Positions 53,436 to 61,881 of a stretch of 64,000 nucleotides of DNA are shown in pieces. Within the stretch, counting starts at the first letter, position 1. The number at the start of each line of letters is the position of its first letter. The position numbers and the translations under genes are program-made. The stretch is from Burkholderiales bacterium (GTDB lineage Bacteria; Pseudomonadota; Gammaproteobacteria; Burkholderiales; SG8-39), in NCBI GenBank assembly GCA_014860355.1, contig JACZJV010000033.1:1-64000 (forward strand), given 5' to 3'. The notes beneath the pieces are model-generated. The model was given only the letters and a program-made list of their open reading frames with translations. It had not been told where the DNA came from and ran no database searches.

Positions 53436-54031
53436 GGTGGGGTAGATCGGGCGCCGCGCCAGCCGGCAGGCAATACGCCCGGGGCGCAGGCGCAAGACGT
53501 CGACCCACGGTGGCTGCAGATTGCCCGCATGGCCCAGCGTATGGAACCGGGGCTGCGAGGGGAAGCGCGGAATCTGCGCTGCAGCCCGTTCTTCGATGAG
53601 CGCCTGTTCTGACCGCCGCCTAGTAGTTGGCAGTACGCGGCCCGACGACTTCGCCGTTCTACCGCTAGTAGCTGCGCGCCTTTTCGCAGCTGCCCTACAT
53701 CGGTCCGGCATTTGCGCGGCCTCCCCGGTCTCCTGCCGTCTTTTCAATGTCTTGCCGGACCTGAGCACCTCATCAGCTGAATTTTGCGCAGCAGCGGCCT
53801 GCACGCGTCCGCGTCGAATTCGAACGGGAATCCACGACTTCTGGAATATAGCGCCCCCGGCACTGCAAGTTATCGGCAGAGCCTGATTCCCCATCTTTGT
53901 GGGAAAAAAGGGCGAGGTACCCCAAACTTCCCAGCCAAGGTGCGCAGCCTCGCCGGGCCATTGCACTAGGCGCAGGCTAAGTTGATGACATTAGAAGATA
54001 AACGCGCTTATTCCGCCAGCAGATTGAAATC
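53436..54031. other. Intergenic stretch between the two oxidase operons
   Basis: No gene is seen. From about 53829 the sequence matches the upstream region of operon 1, and the conserved palindrome and promoter follow. Short open frames (around 53520-53886) look like chance. Confidence 0.5.
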
Positions 54032-54047
54032 TGTGACATTTTTCTCA
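54032..54047 (+). promoter_or_regulatory. Imperfect palindrome upstream of oxidase operon 2
   Basis: TGTGACATTTTTCTCA differs from the operon 1 site by one base in the second half-site (TCTCA for TCACA). It ends 47 bp before the -24 box, as in operon 1, so the geometry is kept while the site may be weaker. Confidence 0.55.
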
Positions 54048-54094
54048 TTTGCCGCCCGGATCCCAATCTATAACCATTCCAGGTCAGTGGCTTT

Positions 54095-54110
54095 TGGCAC
54101 GCCCCTTGCG
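54095..54110 (+). promoter_or_regulatory. Sigma-54 promoter of oxidase operon 2
   Basis: TGGCACGCCCCTTGCG matches TGGCAC-N5-TTGC exactly. The distance to the oxidase start is about 130 bp, as in operon 1. Both operons thus depend on RpoN and an enhancer-binding protein, whose gene is not in the window. Confidence 0.8.
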
Positions 54111-54241
54111 TCGAAGCGCCTGAGCCAACGAATTTGGGGTGGGATAGCCCGGTTGTGGGGGTAGTAAGCCCGGTTGATTAGCAAGCGCTGGCACAAACGT
54201 GTCGTTACTTTAATTTCTTTGATCAAGAAGGGAGTACCAAA

Positions 54242-56932
54242 ATGTCTTTCTTTATCTCGAACAAGGACTCAAAGGCCCGCCAGCGCGAAGCCGAAATCGC
54301 GATGCGCAATCGGGCAGAGGTCGTCAAGGCGCGATCCTTGGGGGAAATGTCCCGGAGGGATTTCGTCAAGGCCGGTGTGTTTACTACCGGCGGGCTGCTG
54401 GTACCGATTTCGGGCCTGAGCCCCTTTGCCAGGAGCGCCTATGCCGACGTCCCGACGGGCGCCCCGCGCAGCCCCTTGGCGTTCGACAAGCCGTTTGTTT
54501 CTCAACTGCTCCGCTGCGACAATCTCAAGTCGGAACAACTCACGTCGACCGGGGGGCCGGACGCCCAATTGATGTGGGCTGACCCGAACGAGGCGCCGGC
54601 GCAGCGCAGGTCGAACCATGCACAGATCATCCGCCATAGGGTCAACCTCGCCAACAAGGACAACAACGGCAACGTCTGGGTGGAAGGGACGACCGGACCC
54701 AAGGAAGGCCGGGCGCCGGGCGAAGCTTTCGCGCATCAGCGCTGGGACGAAATGGTCAACGGCAAGCCGGGTTACGACGGCGAAGTTTCCCACCCGCTGG
54801 GCCCCGTGGGTTTCACCATGTCCGTCGGACAGATCAAGCCGGGCATCAGCTACAACCTCGCCGATCCGCGCTGGCCGGCACAGGACCCGAGCAAGGTCTG
54901 GACCTTTGCGCAGGGCAAATTCCAGCGGGGCAGTCTGCCGCTCAGCCTGATGCAGGCGCGGTACGGCGAAACCGTCATTAACCGCATCTACAACAACCTG
55001 CCGTTCTACGATCCGAAATGGGGGTCTGCCTGCTTTCCGGATTGCGACAATTCCGAGGACGGGGAGTACGGGTCCGGCAAAAACAAAGAACTCTGGGATA
55101 CCGGCAACGGCGGCTGGGGACGCCAGGAACCCGCCATCCACAACCACAACGGCCACAACGGTTCCAACAGCGACGGCGCGCAGCACTGCCACTTCTTCCC
55201 GGGCCAGTACTACGACTACAACTACAGCCTGATGCTCGCGAGGCGCGACCCCGGCCTGCGGGACTCGAAAGGCCGTAGTCTGGACAAGCTTATCAAGATC
55301 CAGCGCGGAGACCCGCGCTGCTCGACGCCTACGGACGACGGCGGCATCATCAAGCTGCCGGGCGACTATCGTGAAATACAGGGGACCCTCTGGTTCCACG
55401 ACCACCGCATCTCCTACACCTCAGAGAACGTGTACAAAGGCTATGCGGCGCTGCTCGAATACTTCAGCGGTCCCGACCGCGGCTACGAAAGGCCGGGTTT
55501 GACTGCGGAGGCGGACGCAGTCAACCTGCGCCTGCCCAGCGGCTGGCGCAACAAGAAGACTTGGGGCAACCGCGATTTCGACGTGTACCTGCTGATCCAG
55601 GACGTGGCTTTCGACAAGGACGGCCAGCTGCGCTTCGATATTTTCGACACCAACGGATTCTGCGGTGACTGCATGCACGTCAACTTCCAGTGGAAGCCGA
55701 ACATGGACGTGCTGCCGCGCAAGTACCGCTTCCGCACCCTGAGCGCGGGCATGTCGCGCTGGATCAAGCTGGCCATATCGGACAGCCTCGACCCCGGCCG
55801 CGCGAGGAAGGTGCCGATAACGGTGATTGCCAACGATGGCAACATCAACCCGCGATTCCTGCGCAACATGACGGAGATGGACATCCAGTCGACGGCCGAG
55901 CGCTACGAATTCGTCATCGACTTCTCCAAGTACAAGCCCGGCACCAAGCTCTATATGGTCAACATGCTCGAGCACTCGACCGGAGAGAAGTTCAGCAGGA
56001 TATGCACGCTGCAGGAAGCGCTTTCCTCCAAATTCCAGGAGGACGATCCCGCGCTGGGCGCGATCATGCAGTTCACCGTCGCCAGCGAAGTCCCGAGCGT
56101 GGACGAACCCGGTGCGATGAACACCATCGCGAACAGCTGCGGCGCCAACGACATGAGCCTGGTCGTGGATCCCAATGACTTCAAGGACCTCCAGGGCAAT
56201 CAGGTTTCCAGCTGGGAAATCCCCACCGTCGAACCCACCAGAACCCGGGTGATCGAACTCGTCCGGGGTGCGGACGGCGGCGGCATGCCCTGGGACCACG
56301 AGCACGGCGCCGAGCCCTGGGGTGTCAAGGTGAACGGCGGGTCCGCTTTCCAGGCCGACATGCGCCGGGTGTCGAACCTGCCACGGCCCGGGGATATCGA
56401 GCACTGGACCATCCTGAGCGGCGGCGGCTGGGGCCACCCGATGCACCTGCACTTCGAGGAAGCCAAGACCATTGCGCGCAACAACAAGGCGTCGTCGCTG
56501 CACCCGCAGGAGAAGAACATGCGCAAGGACGTCTGGCATGTGGGCAACGTCGGCAACGTCACCTTCCAGGTCGGCTTCGGCGAGTTCGGCGGGGCCTATG
56601 TGAACCACTGCCACAACACGGTACACGAAGACAACGCCATGCTGCTGCGCTACGACCTCATCGGCGGGAACACCAAGCGCGCCAAGATGGATGCGAACGG
56701 CAAGGAGATCATCGGCGCCGACGGGAAACCGGTGCTGGAGCAGTACCTCGACAACATCCATATCACGGTGCTGCCGACCCCGGACCCGCGTCCGGAAGGC
56801 GTGACCTACGTGGATTCGTGCTACCTGACCGAAGGCAACCCGCAGGGCTTCGATGCCGGCGTCTCGGCCTGTGACAAGTCGTCACCGGAAATCGGCGAGG
56901 TTGTCGAGTCCAGCGACTGGCGCATCAGGTAA
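54242..56932 (+). CDS. Tat-exported multicopper oxidase, copy 2
   Basis: An 896-residue paralog of the first oxidase, very similar over most of its length. The Tat motif SRRDFVKAG is kept, as are HNHNGHN (300-306), FHDH, GHPMHLH, and HCHNTVHEDNAM (789-800) for the type 1 site. Differences include about ten extra residues near 56170-56220 (PNDFKDLQGNQ) and about 20 near 56690-56750 (a KRAKMDANGKE-type charged loop before the final beta strand). The start follows AAGGGAG at ATG 54242. It is the first gene of operon 2. The substrate is unknown, and the paralogs may prefer different ones. Confidence 0.93.
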   Translation: MSFFISNKDSKARQREAEIAMRNRAEVVKARSLGEMSRRDFVKAGVFTTGGLLVPISGLSPFARSAYADVPTGAPRSPLAFDKPFVSQLLRCDNLKSEQLTSTGGPDAQLMWADPNEAPAQRRSNHAQIIRHRVNLANKDNNGNVWVEGTTGPKEGRAPGEAFAHQRWDEMVNGKPGYDGEVSHPLGPVGFTMSVGQIKPGISYNLADPRWPAQDPSKVWTFAQGKFQRGSLPLSLMQARYGETVINRIYNNLPFYDPKWGSACFPDCDNSEDGEYGSGKNKELWDTGNGGWGRQEPAIHNHNGHNGSNSDGAQHCHFFPGQYYDYNYSLMLARRDPGLRDSKGRSLDKLIKIQRGDPRCSTPTDDGGIIKLPGDYREIQGTLWFHDHRISYTSENVYKGYAALLEYFSGPDRGYERPGLTAEADAVNLRLPSGWRNKKTWGNRDFDVYLLIQDVAFDKDGQLRFDIFDTNGFCGDCMHVNFQWKPNMDVLPRKYRFRTLSAGMSRWIKLAISDSLDPGRARKVPITVIANDGNINPRFLRNMTEMDIQSTAERYEFVIDFSKYKPGTKLYMVNMLEHSTGEKFSRICTLQEALSSKFQEDDPALGAIMQFTVASEVPSVDEPGAMNTIANSCGANDMSLVVDPNDFKDLQGNQVSSWEIPTVEPTRTRVIELVRGADGGGMPWDHEHGAEPWGVKVNGGSAFQADMRRVSNLPRPGDIEHWTILSGGGWGHPMHLHFEEAKTIARNNKASSLHPQEKNMRKDVWHVGNVGNVTFQVGFGEFGGAYVNHCHNTVHEDNAMLLRYDLIGGNTKRAKMDANGKEIIGADGKPVLEQYLDNIHITVLPTPDPRPEGVTYVDSCYLTEGNPQGFDAGVSACDKSSPEIGEVVESSDWRIR

Positions 56933-56967
56933 GCGTCGGCACCTGCGAGTGCAGTAGCTAGGAAATA

Positions 56968-57002
56968 CCCGGGGGCCGCGTCCGCAAGGCGCGGACCCCG
57001 GG
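56968..57002 (+). terminator. Intercistronic GC-rich hairpin in operon 2
   Basis: CCCGGGGGCCGCGTCC and GGCGCGGACCCCGGG pair around a CAA-type loop, located between the oxidase and SCO genes just as in operon 1, and again without a T-run. The sequence differs but the shape is kept. Confidence 0.65.
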
Positions 57003-57042
57003 CTTATGTGCAAACTGTAGGCATACGAGGAAAGAAAATCTC

Positions 57043-58170
57043 ATGGTCAAAAGGCTAGCCACATACGCAGCTTTGTTGCTGACTGTTTCCATGTCGGGAT
57101 TGATCGGCGCCCCCGCCTGGGCCGCGGGCTCGCCCTGGGGTGCCGACTACTTCCCCAACGTCCCCCTGGTGAACCAGGACGGGAAGAAAGTCATGTTCTA
57201 TGACGACCTGCTCAAGGACAAGAAGGTGATGATCGACTTCATCTTTTCGCTCTGCGACCAGGGCTGCCCGCTGGACACCGCGAACATGGTGCGGGTGCAG
57301 AAACTGCTCGGCTCGCGCGTCGGCACCGACATTTTCATGTATTCGATCACGCTGGATCCGGAAAACGATACGCCGGAAAAACTCAAGGAGTACGCCAAGC
57401 AGTACGGTGCCGGGCCCGGCTGGCAGTTTCTGACCGGGACGCGCGCGGACATCGACGCCATACGCGACAAGCTCGGACAGCGCTCGTCCAAGGAGGAACA
57501 CGCCAACGCGGTTCAGGTCGCCGACATGGCCACCGGCCGCTGGATCAGGATCCCGCTGGCAACCGACCCGAGATATATCGTCACGGAAATCCAGAACGCC
57601 CTGTACCCGGGCTGGTCCGTGGGGAAAAAACTGGCGAGTTTCGCCCATGCTCCGAAACCCAATGTGTTCGGGCCGGGGCAGGTCATGTTCGCCAATCGCT
57701 GCGCCGCCTGCCACACCTTCGGCAAGGGCGACATGCTCGGGCCGGATCTGATGGGGCTTACGGAACGACGCGAACTCAACTGGATCGCCAGCTATCTCAC
57801 TTCACCCAACGAAATGCGCGCGCGCAAAGACCCCATTGCGCTGAAGCTCGCCAAGACCCACAAGGTGCTGATGCCGAACCTGAACCTGACCAAGAAAGAG
57901 GTGGCAGAAATGATGGGCTACCTGGTGGCCAAGAGCGTCGCGCCGGCGAAGGGTGAGGCGGCGAAGCAGCCGCTGTTGACGGCTGATGCCTCCGGCGCAG
58001 CGAAGTCCGGCGCCATGGATCATGACCACGCCCAGCACGACCACAGTAAGCATGATCACGCACAGCATGGCCACGCACAGCATGATCAGGCCCGGCAGGA
58101 CCACGCGCAGCAGCACGATCATGCCCAGCACGACCACGCGCAGCACGATCACGGCAGCGCGCAGAAGTAA
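57043..58170 (+). CDS. SCO family-cytochrome c fusion with longer His-rich tail, copy 2
   Basis: A 375-residue paralog of the first SCO-cytochrome protein: signal peptide, SCO domain with CDQGC, a cytochrome c with CAACH, a Met ligand in VLMPNLNL, and a His-rich tail of about 45 residues (repeats of HDHAQ and HGHAQ, then HDQARQDHAQQ). The tail is longer than in copy 1 by roughly 15 residues, the kind of change produced by slippage in repeats. Expected to be periplasmic and to serve oxidase copy 2. Confidence 0.92.
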   Translation: MVKRLATYAALLLTVSMSGLIGAPAWAAGSPWGADYFPNVPLVNQDGKKVMFYDDLLKDKKVMIDFIFSLCDQGCPLDTANMVRVQKLLGSRVGTDIFMYSITLDPENDTPEKLKEYAKQYGAGPGWQFLTGTRADIDAIRDKLGQRSSKEEHANAVQVADMATGRWIRIPLATDPRYIVTEIQNALYPGWSVGKKLASFAHAPKPNVFGPGQVMFANRCAACHTFGKGDMLGPDLMGLTERRELNWIASYLTSPNEMRARKDPIALKLAKTHKVLMPNLNLTKKEVAEMMGYLVAKSVAPAKGEAAKQPLLTADASGAAKSGAMDHDHAQHDHSKHDHAQHGHAQHDQARQDHAQQHDHAQHDHAQHDHGSAQK

Positions 58171-58227
58171 CGCAGGCGGAGGTGGATCAGGCGCCGCGTC
58201 CGGGCGCCTTGCGCGCTGGACTGGCCG

Positions 58228-58746
58228 CTAGCTGCGCTCGGCCAGCCGGCGCAGCCGCTCGATCGCGGATCCCAATGGACCGGGAATCCTCGTCCAGTCG
58301 ATTGCGTCCAGCAGGTTCTTGACCAGCAATCCGAGTTCGGTGTCGCCGTCGATGCTGAGGCGGCGCGAGAAGAACAGCGTGTCCGGATCCTCCAGGCGCC
58401 GCGCCAGCCGGTAATAATCCAGGGCGCAGGCGCCGATGGTGACTTCGGGCGCGGCGCCCAGGGCAGGCAGAAATCCGATCGGCGTCAGGCTGATGCGGCA
58501 ATCCAGGCCGGCGTCGCTGACCTGGATGGAGACGATGCGGCGCATGAGCTGCTGTTTCGTATCCTGGTCCAAAGTCGGCAGGAAGACCAGATTGAGCGCC
58601 GCGCACACCAGGGTCGACGGCGGCCATTGCGGCAGGCGCCTGACCAGGCCTGCGAGGCGGACCGGAAGCAGCCGGGCGCTGGGCGCGGAATCCAAGCTCA
58701 GTTCCGGTATTCCATGCCCGGCACACCGTGCCAGTAACCATTGCAC
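58228..58746 (-). CDS. ubiT: UbiT-like SCP2-domain protein
   Basis: A 172-residue protein with an SCP2 sterol-carrier-like domain (LVFLPTLDQDTKQQLMRRIV ... VSDAGLDCRISLTPIGFLP ... LEDPDTLFFSRRLSIDGDTE). UbiT carries isoprenoid intermediates in O2-independent ubiquinone synthesis with UbiU and UbiV, whose genes are just upstream. The ATG at 58746 overlaps ubiV by 49 bp; a TTG at 58695, 3 bp after the ubiV stop, is an alternative start. Confidence 0.88.
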   Translation of the reverse strand: MQWLLARCAGHGIPELSLDSAPSARLLPVRLAGLVRRLPQWPPSTLVCAALNLVFLPTLDQDTKQQLMRRIVSIQVSDAGLDCRISLTPIGFLPALGAAPEVTIGACALDYYRLARRLEDPDTLFFSRRLSIDGDTELGLLVKNLLDAIDWTRIPGPLGSAIERLRRLAERS

Positions 58747-59570
58747 GGCGCTGCGACACGCAGGCCCTCGAGCGGGGCGCCGGGACGCCCGGCGCAGCGT
58801 TCGCTGAACGCTTCTATGATCGCCAGCATGTCGCGCGACTGCGGCGAGACGCGCACGACGTCGACTGCGAGGCTGCGCAACTCAGCGATCGATTCCGACA
58901 GATCGTACACCAGCGCCGATTGCGTCTGGATGCCGTTCAGCGTCAGGAAGGGCGTCCTGTCGCGCGTTTTCAGTGCCAGGCCGTCGGCATCGTCGAGGCA
59001 GCGGAACTGGCAGTCGTCCTTGGGCAGGTCGTGATGGCGCGCGGTGAAGCAGCGCGCGGAGAACGCCAGCGGCATGCGGCCATAGGCGAACACCTCGGTC
59101 TGCATGCCGGCCGGGCGCGCCGCCTGCAGTTCGCGCAGCATGTCGCGCGAGAGTTCCAGCGGCAGCACGAAGCGCATGGCGCCGAGTTCGGCGAACCAGG
59201 CGAGGGTCTCATTGTTGTAGATGTTCAGATGCGGCCCGGCGACGAAAGGCACGCGGCCGGCGAGCAGCCGCACCGCGCCCATCTCGTTGGCTTCCACGGT
59301 GAATTCGCCGTTGGCGGCAATGCGGCGCAGGGCCTTGAGGTCGGATTCGGATTCGATCAGCGCCTGCGTGGACAGCACCACCTGCTTGCCGCTCGCGCTC
59401 AGATCGCGCGCGAGGCCGAGCCAGTCGTCCAGGCGCAGGTTGTGCCGGCGCGAGCACACGACCTCGCCCAGGTAGACGATATCGACGCCGGACTCGGCCA
59501 CGCCGGCGTAGAACTCCATCAGCGCTTCGCGCGTCCAGTAGTAAAGCACCGGGCCCAGGCTGAGTTTCAT
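58698..59570 (-). CDS. ubiV: UbiV, O2-independent ubiquinone hydroxylation protein
   Basis: A U32-family protein of about 290 residues from ATG 59570 (MKLSLGPVLYYW; ATGs at 59576 and 59585 are also possible). Four Cys of the iron-sulfur site are in place: GEVVCSRRH early, and RCFTARHHDLPKDDCQFRC later. With UbiU it forms a heterodimer that hydroxylates ubiquinone precursors without O2. Its end overlaps ubiT. It lies ~90 bp after the ubiU stop. Confidence 0.92.
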   Translation of the reverse strand: MKLSLGPVLYYWTREALMEFYAGVAESGVDIVYLGEVVCSRRHNLRLDDWLGLARDLSASGKQVVLSTQALIESESDLKALRRIAANGEFTVEANEMGAVRLLAGRVPFVAGPHLNIYNNETLAWFAELGAMRFVLPLELSRDMLRELQAARPAGMQTEVFAYGRMPLAFSARCFTARHHDLPKDDCQFRCLDDADGLALKTRDRTPFLTLNGIQTQSALVYDLSESIAELRSLAVDVVRVSPQSRDMLAIIEAFSERCAGRPGAPLEGLRVAAPCNGYWHGVPGMEYRN

Positions 59571-59658
59571 GCGCATGAGCGCCATTGCGGAATTGTCGGA
59601 ATGGCGCCCGACTCTGAGGGGCAGGCGGGGACGCATCCCCGCGCATCGCAATATGCGT

Positions 59659-60663
59659 TCATTTCCATTTGCGGTGATACGCACCGAGCGTATGCTGCTG
59701 TCCTTCGGCGACGCGCGCGAGTCCGTTCGCCCAGTCGGCCTGCACGGCAAACAGCTGCGGATTTTTCGCGTGCGCATCGATGGCCGCGCGCCAGATGCGC
59801 GTCACCGCGGCGACATAGGCCGGGCTGCGCTGCCGGCCTTCTATCTTGATCGCGGCGACGCCGATATTGACCAGTTCCGGCAGCAGCGCCATCGCGTTGA
59901 GGCTGGAGGGGTCCTCGATGGCGTAGTGCGTCTCTCCATCGACATTGAAGCGGCCCTTGCACAAGGTGGGATAGCCCGCGTTTTCACCGGGTGCGTAGCG
60001 GTCTATCAGAATGCCGTTCAGCCTGGCATCGAGCGTGTCGCCATGCTTCTCCCAGCGCACGGCCTTGGCCGGTGAGCACACGCCGCGGGTATTGGGCGAT
60101 TCGCCGGTGACATAGGAGGACAGGGCGCAGCGTCCCTCGACCATCACGCACAGGCTGCCGAAGCCGAACACTTCGATCGGCACGGTCGTATTCCTGATCA
60201 CGTCGGCGACCTGCGCCAGCGAAAGCACGCGCGGCAGCACTGCGCGCGAGATGCCGAAGCGCTCCTGATAGAAGTTGATCGCTTCGTAGTTGGTGGCCGA
60301 AGTCTGCACCGACAGGTGCAGCCGCAGCTGCGGATGGCGCTCGGCCGCATAGCGCATCAGACCGGCATCGGCCAGGATCACCGCGTCTATGCCCAGGTCG
60401 GCGGCGCCGTCGATGGCCCGCTGCCAGCGCTTTGATGCCTGGCCCTGCGGAAACGTGTTGATGGCGATCAGCATTTTTGCGCCGGCGGCGTGGGCGTAGC
60501 GCAGGCCCTCGCGCGCACTCGCGGCATCGAAGTTGAGGCCGGCAAAATTGCGTGCGTTGGTTTCGTCCTTGAGTCCCATGTAGACCCAATCGGCGCCGTT
60601 GTCCACGGCCGTCTTGAGCGAGGGCAGGTTGCCGGCGGGGCAGACCAGTTCCGGAATAGGCAC
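59659..60663 (-). CDS. ubiU: UbiU, O2-independent ubiquinone hydroxylation protein
   Basis: A 334-residue U32-family protein starting ELVCPAGNLPSLKTAVDNGA. The iron-sulfur Cys are seen in FGSLCVMVEGRCALSSYVTG, NTRGVCSPAKAVRW and TLCKGRF. It is the first gene of the minus-strand ubiU-ubiV-ubiT set, which lets the cell make ubiquinone under anoxia. An FNR-like box lies 84 bp upstream of the ATG. Confidence 0.95.
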   Translation of the reverse strand: MPIPELVCPAGNLPSLKTAVDNGADWVYMGLKDETNARNFAGLNFDAASAREGLRYAHAAGAKMLIAINTFPQGQASKRWQRAIDGAADLGIDAVILADAGLMRYAAERHPQLRLHLSVQTSATNYEAINFYQERFGISRAVLPRVLSLAQVADVIRNTTVPIEVFGFGSLCVMVEGRCALSSYVTGESPNTRGVCSPAKAVRWEKHGDTLDARLNGILIDRYAPGENAGYPTLCKGRFNVDGETHYAIEDPSSLNAMALLPELVNIGVAAIKIEGRQRSPAYVAAVTRIWRAAIDAHAKNPQLFAVQADWANGLARVAEGQQHTLGAYHRKWK

Positions 60664-60746
60664 GATGCGGGCCGCGCTAGCGCAGCGGCTGGAAGATGTC
60701 GGGTCGCATAGGAGGAGTACTGTAGAGGCGGCGCGCCGCAGGGGCT

Positions 60747-60760
60747 TTGATCTGGGTCAA
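60747..60760 (+). promoter_or_regulatory. FNR-type box between ubiU and the DUF1415 gene
   Basis: TTGATCTGGGTCAA fits the FNR/Anr consensus TTGAT-N4-ATCAA except for one base (GTCAA for ATCAA). It lies between divergent promoters, 84 bp before ubiU and 69 bp before the DUF1415 start, so it could act on both. This fits the anaerobic role of UbiUVT. Confidence 0.65.
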
Positions 60761-60828
60761 ACAGGCGGGGTTGGACTCTGCGCCAATTTTGCTGAAGATA
60801 GGTGCGACAATGCGCCAGGAGAATACAG

Positions 60829-61398
60829 ATGCGCATCAACCCGCAGCGGTTGTCGCTAGAAGAGGAGGCAGTTCTTGCCGCCACGCGCCGCTGGCTGGAG
60901 CGCGCCGTGATCGGGCTCCAGCTGTGTCCTTTTGCCAAGGCGGTGCACGTCAAGAAGCAGATCCGCTATGTGGTCAGCGCGGCGCAGACGACCGAAGAAT
61001 TGCTCGCCGACCTGATCGCCGAGTTGCGCACCCTGCAGGCGGCAGATGCAGCCGCTATCGACACTACGTTGCTGGTGCACCCGCACGTGCTCGACGATTT
61101 CCTCGACTACAACGACTTTCTCGAACTGGCCGACGCCGCCGTCGCGGACGAAGGACTGGAGGGAGAAATCCAGCTTGCGAGCTTCCATCCGCAGTACCAG
61201 TTCACCGGCAGCCGGCCGGAGGACATCGAGAACTACAGCAACCGCTCGCCCTATCCGACGCTGCACCTGCTGCGCGAGGCGAGCATCGAACGCGCGGTGG
61301 CCGCGTATCCCGATGCCAGCGAGATATTCGAACGGAACATGGAAACCTTGCGCCGCCTCGGCCACGATGGCTGGCGCCGCTTGCTGGCGGGCGAGTAA
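60829..61398 (+). CDS. DUF1415 family protein
   Basis: A 189-residue cytosolic protein of the DUF1415 family: the conserved N-terminal ATRRWLERAVIGLQLCPFAK, DTTLLVHPHVLDDFLDYNDF and the NYSNRSPYPTLHLLREASIE region. Start ATG 60829 has AGGAG; an earlier in-frame ATG at 60802 has none. The family is common in gamma- and betaproteobacteria and has no known function. Shares the FNR-like box with ubiU. Confidence 0.92.
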   Translation: MRINPQRLSLEEEAVLAATRRWLERAVIGLQLCPFAKAVHVKKQIRYVVSAAQTTEELLADLIAELRTLQAADAAAIDTTLLVHPHVLDDFLDYNDFLELADAAVADEGLEGEIQLASFHPQYQFTGSRPEDIENYSNRSPYPTLHLLREASIERAVAAYPDASEIFERNMETLRRLGHDGWRRLLAGE

Positions 61399-61575
61399 TG
61401 CTGTGCACCGGAATATGGTCCGCGCGCAAATGGCCAGGACTGGGTAGAATGCGGCGCGTCGCTGAGGCGCCGATCCAAATGAATCGAGGATCAACACACA
61501 CACCGTTGTACCCACAAACCCGAGACCGCTTCGGCAATCCCGAAACCTTCTCAATAATTACTAGGACATGCAGAC

Positions 61576-61881
61576 GTGAAAAGAACCGACCTGGAAAAAA
61601 ACAGGGGCCTGAAAATCAACAGCAGCGTGAACCGCTTCGGCACTCCCGGACGCTTCGGTAAGGATGCGGCTGCACCGATGCAGCGGCGCGAGCAGCGCAA
61701 GCTGGAGCAATCGCTGGGTCTGGTGCCGTTCGCGGTCAAGCTCGACGCTGAACTGGTGAAACAGATCCAGGCGCTGGCGCAAACGCGCCAGACGGGCTTG
61801 AACGAAGTGGTGGCTGAGCTTCTGAAAAAAGGTTTGGAAAGCCGAACTAACGCGAAAGCCCAGACTAACGCGAAGGCTTAA
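61576..61881 (+). CDS. Conserved hypothetical protein, ribbon-helix-helix-like
   Basis: A 101-residue basic protein from a GTG at 61576 with AGGA about 9 nt upstream. The core LVPFAVKLDAELVKQIQALA and TGLNEVVAELLKKGLES looks like a ribbon-helix-helix DNA-binding unit (beta strand, then two helices). The N-terminal part (NRFGTPGRFGKD) is flexible. It overlaps the convergent YaeQ gene by 17 bp. Possibly a small regulator. Confidence 0.65.
   Translation: MKRTDLEKNRGLKINSSVNRFGTPGRFGKDAAAPMQRREQRKLEQSLGLVPFAVKLDAELVKQIQALAQTRQTGLNEVVAELLKKGLESRTNAKAQTNAKA

Larger units (their letters stand above)
53829..58170 (+). repeat. Tandem duplicated oxidase unit, copy 2
   Basis: Second copy of the oxidase unit, in the same direction as 49240-53435, about 400 bp after it. 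Same order of palindrome, sigma-54 promoter, oxidase gene, hairpin and SCO-cytochrome gene. The copy is slightly longer because of insertions in both proteins. Confidence 0.85.
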
